Source: AP-15 sp963814805 (GTDB taxonomy: Bacteria > Pseudomonadota > Alphaproteobacteria > ATCC43930 > CGMCC-115725). Taken from it: DNA of 64,000 nucleotides. A program made the translations under genes and the position numbers. Position 1 is the stretch's first letter. The number at the start of each line of letters is the position of its first letter. The stretch lies in contig CAWFER010000033.1 of NCBI GenBank assembly GCA_963814805.1, positions 496,001-560,000 of the forward strand. The letters are read 5' to 3'. The notes beneath the pieces are model-generated. The model ran no database searches. It saw only the letters and a list, made by a program, of their open reading frames with translations, and was not told the DNA's origin. Positions 34,904 through 44,563 of the stretch are shown here, in pieces.

Positions 34904-35914
34904 GTGACCGCGTTTTTGCCGCCGCTCGCCCCCTACCCTCGCCTCCGGCTGCGGCGCAATCGCCGCAACTCTTGGTCGCGCAAGCTGGTCGCCGAGAACG
35001 TGCTGACCGCCGGCGATCTGATCTGGCCGGTCTTCGTTCATGACGAGGGTCATAGGGAGCCGATCGCCTCGATGCCCGGCGTCTTCCGCCTGCCGATCCC
35101 GGCGCTGGTCGACGCCGCCGGCGAGGCGGCCGGGCTCGGTATCCCGACAATCGCGGTCTTTCCGGCGGTGCCGGCGGCGCTGAAGGATGCGGAAGGCAGC
35201 GAGGCGCTAAACCCCGACAATCTCGTCTGTCGGGCGGTGTCGGCGCTGAAGCGGGCGCAGCCCGATCTCGGCGTCTTATGCGACGTGGCGCTCGACCCGT
35301 TCACCTCCCACGGCCACGACGGCGTGATCCGCGCCGGCTATGTCGAGAACGACGAGACCGTCGCACTTCTGAGCCGCCAGGCGGTGGTGCAGGCGCAAGC
35401 CGGCTGCGACATCATCGCCCCCTCCGATATGATGGACGGTCGGATCGGCGCGGTGCGCGCGGCGCTCGACGAGGCCGGCTTCCAGCATGTCCGCATCATG
35501 TCCTACGCGGCGAAGTACGCCTCCGCGTTCTACGGCCCGTTCCGCGATGCGATCGGCTCGAAGGCGGCCCTCGGCAGCGCCGACAAGCGGACCTACCAGA
35601 TGGACCCGGCCAATGGCGACGAGGCCCTGCGCGAGGTGGCGCTCGACCTGCAAGAGGGCGCTGACATGGTCATGGTCAAGCCCGGCCTGCCCTATCTCGA
35701 CATCGTCCGCCGGGTCAAAGAGGCGTTCCGAGCGCCAACCTACGCCTATCAGGTCAGCGGCGAATACGCGATGCTGCACGCCGCCGCCCAAAACGGCTGG
35801 CTCGATCGCGACCGCGCGATCATGGAAACTCTGCTAGCCTTCAAACGCGCCGGCGCCGACGGCATCCTGACCTACGCCGCCGTCGATGCGGCCCGGATGC
35901 TGAAAACGGGATGA
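34904..35914 (+). CDS. hemB: Delta-aminolevulinic acid dehydratase (porphobilinogen synthase)
   Basis: 336 residues. Condenses two 5-aminolevulinate molecules to porphobilinogen in haem synthesis. Landmarks are LRLRRNRRNSWSRKLV, DLIWPVFVHDEG, LCDVALDPFTSHGHDG, IIAPSDMMDGRIGAVR, the first active-site Lys in SYAAKYASAFYGPFRDA and the Schiff-base Lys in MVKPGLPYLDI, then YQVSGEYAM. Note CDVALDPFTSHGHDG, as in Mg-dependent members rather than the Cys-rich Zn type. GTG 34904 is preferred; a TTG at 34856 would add 16 residues. Confidence 0.94.
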   Translation: MTAFLPPLAPYPRLRLRRNRRNSWSRKLVAENVLTAGDLIWPVFVHDEGHREPIASMPGVFRLPIPALVDAAGEAAGLGIPTIAVFPAVPAALKDAEGSEALNPDNLVCRAVSALKRAQPDLGVLCDVALDPFTSHGHDGVIRAGYVENDETVALLSRQAVVQAQAGCDIIAPSDMMDGRIGAVRAALDEAGFQHVRIMSYAAKYASAFYGPFRDAIGSKAALGSADKRTYQMDPANGDEALREVALDLQEGADMVMVKPGLPYLDIVRRVKEAFRAPTYAYQVSGEYAMLHAAAQNGWLDRDRAIMETLLAFKRAGADGILTYAAVDAARMLKTG

Positions 35915-36006
35915 GGCGGATCACAACGGCGGCGCCAATCTGCGGCAACAAATTTTTGAAAATACCTTGACAATCTGCGCCCTTCCCGAACATGGGAGGC
36001 TTAGCG

Positions 36007-36792
36007 TCAGAGCGCCGATCGACGGCTGGAGCCGCCGCCGTCGATGGTGACGATCGAGCCGGTGGTGTAGGCGGAGCGGTCGGAGGCGAGAAAGGCCGTC
36101 ATCCATCCGATCTCCTCGGGCTTGGCGGCGCGGCCGAAGGCGTGGCCCTTCATCAATTCCTGCCAGCGCTCGGCGTCGCCGAAGCGGTCCTGGGCGCGGG
36201 TGCGCATCAACGTCACCAACCGCTCGGTCATGACCGGGCCAGGATTGATCCCGACGACGCGCAACCCGTCGCGCGGCGCGGTCCCGCCCATCGCCCTGGT
36301 GAACGCCATCAGCGAGGCATTCCCTGAAGAACCGGCGATGTAGTCGAAATCAGGATTCTCGCCGGCCGCGCCGAGGATGTTGACGATGGTCCCCTGTTTG
36401 CGCCCGCGCATCAGCGTGTAGAAGCGCCGGGTCATGTTGATATAGCCGAACACCTTGAGGTCCCAGGCCGCCCGCCAGCGCGCCTCGTCGATCGCGTCGA
36501 GGTTGCCGCCGGGGATGGCGCCGGCGTTGTTGACCAGGATCTCGGTGTCGGCGCATTCGGCGGCGAGCTTGTCGACATTGCGGCTGTCCGACAGATCGAG
36601 CGGAAAGACCCGCACCGCGACATTGTGCTGGCCGGAGATCCTCGCTCTGACCGCTTCGAGATCGGCCGCGGTGCGCGAGACGAGCGTCACATCGCAGCCC
36701 TCCTCGGCCAAGATCTCGGCGCAAGCCCGCCCGATCCCCTTCGACGCCCCGGTCACCAGGGCCTTACGTCCGCGCAAACCCAGATCCATCAT
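36007..36792 (-). CDS. SDR-family protein with altered catalytic site
   Basis: 261 residues. NAD(P)-binding motif TGASKGIGRACAEIL, then ILVNNAGAIPGG and VGINPGPVMTERL, and the C-terminal DGGGSSRRSAL. Where classical SDRs have YxxxK this protein reads FDYIAGSSGNASLMAF, so both Tyr and Lys of the aligned motif are replaced (G and N). It may use different chemistry, act as a dehydratase or isomerase-like member, or be non-catalytic. Similar GSSGNA variants exist in other proteobacteria as far as I recall. No neighbour gives a substrate. Confidence 0.75.
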   Translation of the reverse strand: MMDLGLRGRKALVTGASKGIGRACAEILAEEGCDVTLVSRTAADLEAVRARISGQHNVAVRVFPLDLSDSRNVDKLAAECADTEILVNNAGAIPGGNLDAIDEARWRAAWDLKVFGYINMTRRFYTLMRGRKQGTIVNILGAAGENPDFDYIAGSSGNASLMAFTRAMGGTAPRDGLRVVGINPGPVMTERLVTLMRTRAQDRFGDAERWQELMKGHAFGRAAKPEEIGWMTAFLASDRSAYTTGSIVTIDGGGSSRRSAL

Positions 36793-36962
36793 CTTCCTCC
36801 CCGACCGATGGCCGTATCTGAACCGTCACGACCGGGCTCGTCGCCGTCATTCACGAGCCCGCTGGTAAAGCGAAGGCGTCTTGGCCGGATCAAGTCCGGC
36901 CAAGACGACAGAGTGGCCCCGGATGGCGATAATATCAGTGACCGCCCGACGTGGTCAGGAGG

Positions 36963-37862
36963 CTAATCGATTTTGCTCCAGGTCAATTCGTGCTTGTTGT
37001 GGAACAGGTGGCGCAGTTCGGACCCTGGAATGGCGGCGAAACGGCGGGCGGTTTCATGATCGGTTTCGCCCTGAAATTTGATCGTGCAAATAAATCTCCG
37101 GCAGGCGCCGGCAGCGAGCCAGCGCTCGATCATCGCCAATAACCGCGCCGGATAGCAGACGACATCGGAAAACAGCCAGTCGATCGGACCGATCGCGTGT
37201 GGGTCCACCGCAAAGGCGCTGTCGAGCCGGTGATTGATGCCGGGTAGGCGCGAAATTTCGGGCGCCAGCGGAACCTTGTCGACGCTGACGACCTGCGCAC
37301 CTATCTGCTGCAACGCCCAGCTCCACCCGCCGGGGCTCGAGCCGAGGTCGAGACACCGCTCGCCCGGTCCCGGCCGACATTCGATCACGGTAAGCGCCTC
37401 CCACAATTTCAGATAGGCGCGGCTCGGCGGCCCGTAATGGTTCTCGACAAAGCGGATTTCGCCGTTCGGAAACGGGCTCGTGCAATGCGGCGAGGCCAGC
37501 ACCGTTCTGGCGTCGAGCAGGGTCCAGGAGCCCAGTGGCGCCGCCGGCGCCGGCGCTCCGAACATCAGCGGCTTGGCCGAAACCGTTGGCAATTGCTGCT
37601 GGATCAGTGTCGCGCGGCGATGCAGCACCGGCGCATAGACGGCCCAGTTGCGCTGGATCGCGCGCAACCTCGCCGCCGCGTCCGAGATCGACGCAACCGG
37701 GATCTCCCGCGGCTCATGCCAGACGTTGGCCGCCCATGCCGCCCGGCGCGGCGACCCTGACGCGATCAGCAGGCGTCCATGCGCCTGCGCGACCCCGCCC
37801 AGTTCGCGGGCGAGCTCGTCGACATATCCCTCGGCGGCGAGATAGGCGGTGCGCGCAGTCAT
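36963..37862 (-). CDS. RlmM/FtsJ-like SAM-dependent RNA methyltransferase
   Basis: 299 residues. An N-terminal ~130-residue part is followed by an FtsJ-type Rossmann domain with motif I CLDLGSSPGGWSWALQQ, the acidic residue in VVSVDKVPL, DWLFSDVVCYPARLL and the Lys in FICTIKFQG, giving the K-D-K pattern of 2'-O-ribose methyltransferases. RlmM methylates C2498 of 23S rRNA; this shorter protein resembles it but identity is not certain. ATG 37862 is set by the length of the conserved part; the frame runs on upstream to 38630 antisense to the sirtuin gene, which I regard as spurious. Confidence 0.75.
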   Translation of the reverse strand: MTARTAYLAAEGYVDELARELGGVAQAHGRLLIASGSPRRAAWAANVWHEPREIPVASISDAAARLRAIQRNWAVYAPVLHRRATLIQQQLPTVSAKPLMFGAPAPAAPLGSWTLLDARTVLASPHCTSPFPNGEIRFVENHYGPPSRAYLKLWEALTVIECRPGPGERCLDLGSSPGGWSWALQQIGAQVVSVDKVPLAPEISRLPGINHRLDSAFAVDPHAIGPIDWLFSDVVCYPARLLAMIERWLAAGACRRFICTIKFQGETDHETARRFAAIPGSELRHLFHNKHELTWSKID

Positions 37863-37922
37863 TCCGCGACAATATCGCACGCCGCACTTGGCGCGCGGGC
37901 CCTGTTTTGCGACGATTACGCC

Positions 37923-38675
37923 ATGAACGATCCCGAGTTCGCCGAACTCGCCGCATTGATCGCCAAGGCGCGCCGCGCCGTGGTCTTCACCGGCGCCGGC
38001 ATCAGCACCGAATCGGGTATCCCCGATTTCCGCAGCCCCGGCGGTATCTGGACCAAGATGACGCCGATCGATTTCGCCGATTTTCTCGCCTCGGAGGAGG
38101 CGCGGCGCGAAACCTGGCGCCGCCGCTTTGCGATGGAGGAAACCTTTGGCGCCGCCGCGCCCAATCGCGGCCACCGCGCGGTTGCCGAACTCGTGCGCCG
38201 CGGCACGGTGGGTGCGGTAATCACCCAGAACATCGACGGGCTGCACCAAGCCTCCGGCATCCCCGAAAACCGCGTCATCGAATTGCATGGCAATACGACC
38301 TACGCCCACTGCCTCGATTGCGCGCGCCGCTACGAGATCGAGCCGCTGCGCCTTGCTTTCTCGCGCGATGAAACGGCCCCGGTCTGCGATTCGTGCAGCG
38401 GCTTCGTCAAGACCGCGACGATCTCGTTCGGCCAGGCGATGCCGCCGGCTGCGATGCGGCGCGCCGAGACCGAGACGATCGCCGCCGACCTGTTCATCGT
38501 CGCCGGCTCCTCGCTCGTCGTCTATCCGGCCGCCGGCTTTCCCGAGCTGGCCAAGCATTACGGCGCCGCCCTCGTCATCATCAATCGCGAGCCGACCGGC
38601 CTCGACGGCCTCGCCGATCTGGTTTTGCACCGCGCGATCGGCGAAACCCTCGGCGCGATGGTCGGGGTTGCCTGA
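37923..38675 (+). CDS. Sir2-family NAD-dependent protein deacylase
   Basis: 250 residues. Landmarks are the NAD-binding FTGAGISTESGIPDFRSPGGIW, TQNIDGLHQASG, the catalytic His in ELHGNTTYAHC and the zinc Cys pairs CLDC and CDSC, then SFGQAMPP and VAGSSLVVYPAAG. It removes acyl groups from lysines, releasing nicotinamide and O-acyl-ADP-ribose. It lies 60 bases from the divergent RlmM-like gene. ATG 37923 is the family start. Confidence 0.92.
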   Translation: MNDPEFAELAALIAKARRAVVFTGAGISTESGIPDFRSPGGIWTKMTPIDFADFLASEEARRETWRRRFAMEETFGAAAPNRGHRAVAELVRRGTVGAVITQNIDGLHQASGIPENRVIELHGNTTYAHCLDCARRYEIEPLRLAFSRDETAPVCDSCSGFVKTATISFGQAMPPAAMRRAETETIAADLFIVAGSSLVVYPAAGFPELAKHYGAALVIINREPTGLDGLADLVLHRAIGETLGAMVGVA

Positions 38676-38699
38676 GGTCGAGCCACAAGGAGCAGCGCC

Positions 38700-39012
38700 A
38701 TGTCGTCTACAATGCCTCTAAGGGCGCGGTGCGCACCCTGACCAAGGCCGCCGCGGTGCAACACGGCGCTGACAACATCCGGTTCAACTCGATCCACCCG
38801 GGACTGATGCCGCCGATGCGCTCGTCAAAGCGCACCGCCAACCCGCGGGTGCGCGCGCGCGGATGCTGCGCCAGGCGCCAATGGGCCGCGCCGCCGCCCC
38901 GAGGAGGTCGCCCGAGGAGGTCACCAACGCCGCGCTGTTTCTCGCCTCGGACCAGGCTTCCTACATCACCGGCGCCGAGCTCTACGTCGATGGCGGCTAT
39001 CTCGCCACCTAG
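38700..39012 (+). pseudogene. C-terminal remnant of an SDR oxidoreductase
   Basis: Only the second half of a short-chain dehydrogenase is present: the catalytic YNASK in VVYNASKGAVRTLTKAAAVQ, then NIRFNSIHPGLM in one frame; after a shift MLRQAPMGRAA and, after another, EEVTNAALFLASDQ and YITGAELYVDGGYLAT with stop TAG 39010-39012. The N-terminal NAD-binding half is missing; the sirtuin gene ends 25 bases upstream. A truncated pseudogene, probably left by a rearrangement. Confidence 0.7.
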
Positions 39013-39116
39013 CGCAGCGGAAATCCGTAGCATCCCGTCTCGCAGACCGATCGACGCCTTCATGGTCGCGCAGTTTGCCGCGGATCCGCGCCTCCAACTT
39101 TAGCGTTGCCCCCCGG

Positions 39117-39707
39117 TCAGGCGCCGCGGACCGGCACCGGGTCGGCCGCGCGCGATCCGAGCGGGCGCTCCGGCAACGGATCGGCGGCGAGGTCTGGCAG
39201 TAGCGGGTTAGGACGATCGCCGGCGCTTTCTTCCTTCACGATCAGGTTGTGCTTGATGCTGCCGAGCGCGGCGATCATCGCGTCGCGAGTCCCCGGCTCC
39301 AATCCGGCAAAGGCCTCCTCGCGGATCGCCTGATTGATGTCGAGGATGCGCTCGACGACCGGTTCGGCGCCGTTCGTCAGCCACAAGGTCCGCACCCGGC
39401 GGTCGGTCGGATGGGCGCGGCGCTCGACCAGCCCCTCCTCGTGCAGCTTGTCGAGCATGCGCACCAGCGCGATCGGCTCGATATCGAGCCACGCCGCGAC
39501 TTCCGCCTGGCTCACCCCCTGATTGCGCGCGATGTAGAGCACCACCGCCGCCTGACGCCGAGTGATCGGTAGCCCGATTTGACGGGCCTGCCGCTCAAAG
39601 CGCCGCTTGACCAGCCGTGACACGTCGTGCACCAGAAAGCCGAAGGTGCGATCGGCGGCCGCCGCCCTGCCGGATGCCGCCGCCCCGATGCGGGTCATCG
39701 CCGTCAT
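39117..39707 (-). CDS. MarR-family transcriptional regulator
   Basis: About 196 residues. Winged-helix core with RQAAVVLYIARNQGVSQAEVAAWLDIEPIALVRMLDKL (read in pieces) and the wing Asp/Arg motif HPTDRRVRTLWLT. MarR proteins repress efflux genes until a ligand binds. Its ATG overlaps the stop of the RND permease, so it is the last gene of the pump operon and probably regulates it. ATG 39698 is another possible start. Confidence 0.85.
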   Translation of the reverse strand: MTAMTRIGAAASGRAAAADRTFGFLVHDVSRLVKRRFERQARQIGLPITRRQAAVVLYIARNQGVSQAEVAAWLDIEPIALVRMLDKLHEEGLVERRAHPTDRRVRTLWLTNGAEPVVERILDINQAIREEAFAGLEPGTRDAMIAALGSIKHNLIVKEESAGDRPNPLLPDLAADPLPERPLGSRAADPVPVRGA

Positions 39708-42700
39708 TCGGCGCCCTGCCGATCTTGCGCGAGCGCCGGTCCCGGCTCGCCCGCCAGGATATCCGCCACATGCGATGGCCGGTAGGGACGCCCGACCCAA
39801 CGAGCGAAGCGTTCGAGATAGAGATAGACGACAGGCGTCGTATAGAGCGTCAGCCATTGCGAGACCAGGAGCCCACCGACGATGGCGATGCCGAGCGGGC
39901 GGCGCAGTTCGGAACCCGCCCCGTGCCCGAGGGCGATCGGCAGACCGCCGAACAATGCGGCAAATGTCGTCATCATGATCGGGCGGAAGCGCAGGAGGCA
40001 GGCCTCGTGGATCGCCTCGCGCGGGCTCTTGCCCTCGATCCGTTCGGCCTGGAGGGCAAAGTCGATCATCATGATCGCGTTCTTCTTGACGATGCCGATC
40101 AGCAGGATGACGCCGATCATCGCGATCACGGTCAGATCGTAGTGCAGCAGCATCAGCGCCAGCAGCGCGCCGACGCCGGCCGACGGCAGGGCCGAGAGGA
40201 TCGTGATCGGGTGGATATAGCTTTCATAGAGGATGCCCAGGACGATGTAGACGACAAGGATCGCCGCGGCCACCAGCAGCGGCATCGACGACAGAGAGGC
40301 CTGGAACGCCTGCGCGGTGCCCTGGAACGAGCCGTTCAACGTCGCCGGCGCACCGAGCCGGGCGGCGACCCTCTGGATCGCGTCCACCGCCTGGCCGAGC
40401 GCCACCCCTGGTTTCAGGTTGAACGACAAGGTAACCGCCGGGAAAACACCCTGGTGACTGACCGACAGCGCTTCGAGCTTTGAGGCGTAATGGGCGAAGG
40501 CGCTGAGCGGCACTTGCGCCCCGCCCGCGCCGGGGACATAGATTTTGGACAGCGCGTTCCGGTCGGTCTGGAATGGCGGCTGCACCTCGAGGATGACCTT
40601 GTATTGATTGGTCGAGGTGTAGATCGTCGCGACCTGGCGCTGGCCGAATGCGTCGTACAAGGTCTCGTCGATCTCCTGGGCAGAGATCCCGAACCGCGAG
40701 GCGGCGTCGCGGTCGATTTCGATCACCATGTGCGGAGCAGCAATCTGCTGGTCGGAGGCGACATCCTGAAGCTCCGGCAGCTTTTGCATTTCGTGTTCGA
40801 GTATGGGCGCCCAGTGATTGAGTTCAGCCAAATCCGTGTCGGTCAGCGTGTACTGATACTGGGTCCGCGACAGACGGCCACCGATCGTGATTTCCTGCCC
40901 CGCCTGCATGAAGAATTTGGCCCCCTGGACCGCCGCCACCTTGGGCCGCAGCCGTGCAATGACCTGATCGGCGGAGACGTCCCGCTCGTCGAATGGCTTC
41001 AGCTGGATGAAGACGCGGGCGGTATTCTCAGTCGGGTTGTAGGTGTAGGCGCCGCCGAGCGAGAACACCCCGGAAACGGCGGGGTCCTTGCGCACGATGT
41101 CGACGATTTGGTGCGCGACCTTGGCGGTCGACAGGAACGATGCATCCTCGCGGGTGTCGACCTCGCCGAAGATGAAGCCGGTATCCTGCTGCGGGAAAAA
41201 TCCCTTGGGGATTTGGACGTAGAGGTAGCCGGTCACGACGATCAGCGCCAAAGTCGCGAGCAGCACCGGAAACTGGTGGCGAAAGACGAAACGCAGGCCG
41301 CGGTCATAGGTGGCCAGCATCCAATCGAAGCAGCCCTCGGCGACCCGGTTGAAGCGCCCAGTCGGATGCAGCCCCTTTTCTTTCAAAAAGAGCGAACACA
41401 AGACCGGGGTCAGGGTCAGCGAAATTACCGCCGAGGCCACCACCGCAACCGATACGGTGACGGCAAACTCGCGGAACAACCGGCCGATGATCCCACCCAT
41501 AAAGAACAATGGGATGAACACCGCAATCAGCGAAAACGTGATCGAAATGATCGTGAACCCAATCTGACCGGCGCCTTTCAGCGCCGCCTCCATCGGCCGG
41601 TAGCCCTGTTCGATGTAGCGCGAGATGTTCTCGATCATGACGATCGCGTCGTCGACGATAAAGCCGACCGAAATCGTCAGAGCCATCAGCGAAATATTGT
41701 CGAGGCTGTAGCCCGCCGCGTACATGACGGCAAAGGTGGCGAGCAGCGACAGCGGCACCGCCATGCTCGGGATGATCGTCGCCCAGACCGTCCGCAGAAA
41801 CACGAAGATGACGAGGATCACCAAGCCGATCGTCACCATCATCGTCAGCTGGACGTCGTGGACCGCCGCACGGGTGACCAGCGAACGGTCGGACATCAGG
41901 GTGACCTTGACCGAGGGCGGGATCGCCGCCTCGAGCTGCGGCATCAAAGCCTTGATCTTGTCGACCAGTTCGAGGGTGTTGGCCCCATCCGCCCGCTGAA
42001 TCGCCAGACCCTCGGCCGGAGTGTCGCCGTACCACGCGCCGATCCGCGTGTTCTGCACCGAGTTCGATGGCGTCGCCGACGTCCTTGATGCGGATCGGCG
42101 CGCCGTTACGATAGGCGATGATCACATTGCCATAGGCCGCGGCATTGAACAGCTGATCGTTCGTATCGAACGACACGGCCTGATGGGCGCCCTCGATCTC
42201 ACCGGTCGGCAGATCGACGGTCGCCGCCGCCAGAGCGTTGCGTACATCTTCGAGACCGAGCCCGTGCGCCGCCAGCGCGCCGGGATTGATCTGCACTCGC
42301 GCGGCATATTGCTTCTGGCCGAAGATGAAGACCTGCGAGACGCCGCTCACCGTCGACAGCCGTTGCGCCAGCACTGTATTGGCGTAGTCGTCGATCCGGT
42401 AGACCGGCAGCGCCTTCGAATAGACGGCATAGATCAGGACGGGGAAGTTCGCCGGATTGACCTTTTTGTAAGTAGGTGGGTTCGGCAGATCTTTGGGCAG
42501 CAGGCCGCTTGCCGCGTTGATCGCGGTCTGCACGTCCTGCGCCGCCGCGTCAATGTTGCGCGACAGGTCGAATTGAAGGGTGATCGTTGTCGTGCCGACC
42601 CCGCTCAGCGAGGTCATCTGGTCAAGGGCTGGGATCGCCGTGAACTGCTGTTCAAGCGGGGTCGCCACCGAAGACGCCATCGTCGCCGGGCTCGCGCCGG

Positions 42701-42860
42701 GGAAATTGGCGGTGACCGTGATCGTCGGAAAATCGACATTGGGCAGCGCCGCCACCGGGAGCAGGCCGTAAGCGGCGATGCCGAAGACGAGCACGCCCAG
42801 CATCAGCAGCGAGGTCGCGATCGGCCGCCGGATGAAAGGTTCCGAAACGCTCATCGGCAA
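39704..42860 (-). CDS. RND multidrug efflux permease, HAE1 type (one frameshift)
   Basis: Inner-membrane proton-driven drug pump of about 1050 residues after one frame change near 42064 (an extra C: AIE then SVQNTRIGAWYGD). N-terminal landmarks: FIRRPIATSLLMLGVLVFG, FPTITVTANFPGASP, TITLQFDLSRNID. Middle: VGFIVDDAIVMIENISRY with the proton-relay Asp pair; C-terminal: GLPIALGHGAGSELRRPLG and PVVYLYLERFAR. It resembles MdtB/C and other multidrug types rather than metal pumps. It follows its adaptor gene by 62 bases and overlaps the MarR gene. All domains are present in their normal order, so the shift is probably a data error. Confidence 0.88.
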
Positions 42861-42922
42861 TCACCTGCGAATTGTGCTCGAAAACCCACGTGCGGTTCGG
42901 CCGTGGCGAAGGCCGGCGATGC

Positions 42923-44069
42923 TCAACCTGAGGCGCCCGCCCGGTGCGCGTTCAAGAGCTTGACGCGCGCGCCTTCGGTCAGCCGATATTGGCCGTCGAC
43001 CACCACCCGCTCGCCGGGCGTCAGCCCCTTGGTGATGGCGGCGATTCCGTCCTGGATCGAGGTCACGTCGACGATGCGGCGCTCGACCGTATCGTCGGGT
43101 TTGATCACATAGACGTAATCGCCATTCGGCCCTTCCTGGACCGTCTGCGAGGGCACCGTTGCGACTTCGGGCGGGTCATCAGGATCACCCGCAGATTGAC
43201 GAACTCGCCGGGCCACAGCCGCTCGTCTCGATTAGCGAAGCGCGCCTTCAGATGGATCGTGCCGGTCGACTGGTCGATCGCGTTGTCGATTAGGGTCAGT
43301 TCGCCATCCGAGAGCAACTCGTTGCCGTCGGCGCTATACGCGCGCACGACGAGCGGGGCCTGCTGCTGGTGCTGGCGGATCTCGTCGATCGTATCTTGCG
43401 GCAAGGTAAAGCTGACCGAGATCGGCTTCAGCTGCGTTGATCGTGACGAGCGTCGGTATTGTCGCTGGCATGGACGAGGTTGCCGACATCGACGAGCTGC
43501 GCGCCGAGCCGTCCGCCGATCGGCGCGCGGATGTCGGCGTAGCTGAGGTTGAGCCGGGCGGTGTCGATCTGCGCTTCATCGCCCTTGATCGCGGCCTCGA
43601 CCTGGCCAACCAGCGCCGTCTGCTGGTCAAAGCTCTGCCGGGTCTGGTAGCCGCTACCGAGCAGCTTCGAGTAGCGGGCGAGATCGAGCTTGGCCCCGGC
43701 GAGCTGCGCTTGGTCCTTCTGCTCGGCCGCTTCGGCCTGTTCGAGCGCCGCCTGATAGGGCCGCGGATCGATCTGAAGCAGCGGGTCGCCTTTCTTGACC
43801 TCCTGGCCTTCCTTGAAATCGGCTTTGACGATCTGGCCGTCGACCCGGGACTTGACCGCTACCGTGTTGAACGCCTGAACCGTGCCGATGCCGTGCAGGA
43901 AAACCGGGACATTTTCGGCGCGGACGGTTCCAGCGGTAACCGGGACGGCAGGCGCCGGAGCTTGGGCGCGGGCCACATTCGTCTCGGCCCCGGCAAAGCC
44001 CAGCCACCAGATCGCCGCTGCCGCCACCAGCAACAGCAGCGCGCCAACGCTGATCGCACGCCTCGCCAT
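42923..44069 (-). CDS. RND efflux periplasmic adaptor (membrane fusion protein), frameshifted
   Basis: HlyD/AcrA-type adaptor. The first frame (43428-44069) has a signal/anchor (AISVGALLLLVAAAAIWWLG), the lipoyl half VAVKSRVDGQIVKADFKEGQ, and a coiled coil to SYADIRAPIGGRLGAQLVDVG. After shifts near 43455 and 43437 it continues SVSFTLPQDTIDEIRQ and the beta-barrel part; after one near 43180 it ends VQEGPNGDYVYVI and LTPGERVVVDGQYRL. Three small frame changes are needed. It is the first gene of the operon with the RND permease. An outer-membrane channel gene is not adjacent. Confidence 0.82.
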
Positions 44070-44214
44070 TTCCGAGCGACTCCGTTGGTTATTAAAGTTA
44101 ACGAATATCTATCATAGATAAACTCTATAGCTTCGCGCCAGCGCTGTCCATGCAATCGATGCAAGCCTCGGCCGAACCGGACCGGGCGAAATGTCGCGGA
44201 CCGCTGCGCCAGGG

Positions 44215-44415
44215 CTACGGGCGCAAGGGCGCTTCTATCGGCGCACAGTTCGTCCGTCCGGACATTAAACAGTCCTCGACCGCGGACTCTCTAATCAGCC
44301 CTCGAACCAGGACGATGCCGGCGATTGCCAAGCTTAGCACGATGATCAACCCGATCAGCGCCGCCGTCCGCCTCGCTTCGGTGTCTGGCTCGCGGTCCTC
44401 GAAGCGGTTGTTCAT
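44215..44415 (-). CDS. Conserved small one-helix membrane protein
   Basis: 66 residues. A charged cytoplasmic start (NNRFEDREPDTEARRT) is followed by one membrane helix (AALIGLIIVLSLAIAGIVLV) and an outside part with two Cys (EDCLMSGRTNCAPIE). I believe EDCLMSGRTNCAPI-type tails occur in conserved hypothetical proteins of other alphaproteobacteria, but no function is known to me. The Cys pair, 8 apart, could form a disulfide. It lies between the RND adaptor gene and the DsbD-like gene, same strand, with about 150-base gaps on both sides. Confidence 0.55.
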   Translation of the reverse strand: MNNRFEDREPDTEARRTAALIGLIIVLSLAIAGIVLVRGLIRESAVEDCLMSGRTNCAPIEAPLRP

Positions 44416-44563
44416 CAGCCTGCCGAAGGGACCGAGGCTTGGCCGCTCGCCCGGGTCGAGCCGAGGCCTGCATCACGTCGATCTACCCGCGTCACGTCCC
44501 TAGATAGTGTCGAATGGCGGCCGCCGGCAATAGCGGGCGTATCGCGCCAAGCGATCGTCCAAC

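Noticed and set aside
37863..38630. N-terminal extension of the RlmM-like frame over the sirtuin gene
   Set aside because: Conserved part starts at 37862, and the extension is antisense to a clear Sir2 gene.
39617..40483. 288-codon + strand frame opposite the end of the RND permease and MarR gene
   Set aside because: Shadow of two real genes; composition is dominated by charged residues and no family is seen.
40490..42088. A 532-codon open frame on the + strand opposite the RND permease
   Set aside because: It is the antisense shadow of a conserved pump gene, very rich in Arg, His and Asp, and has no recognisable domain.
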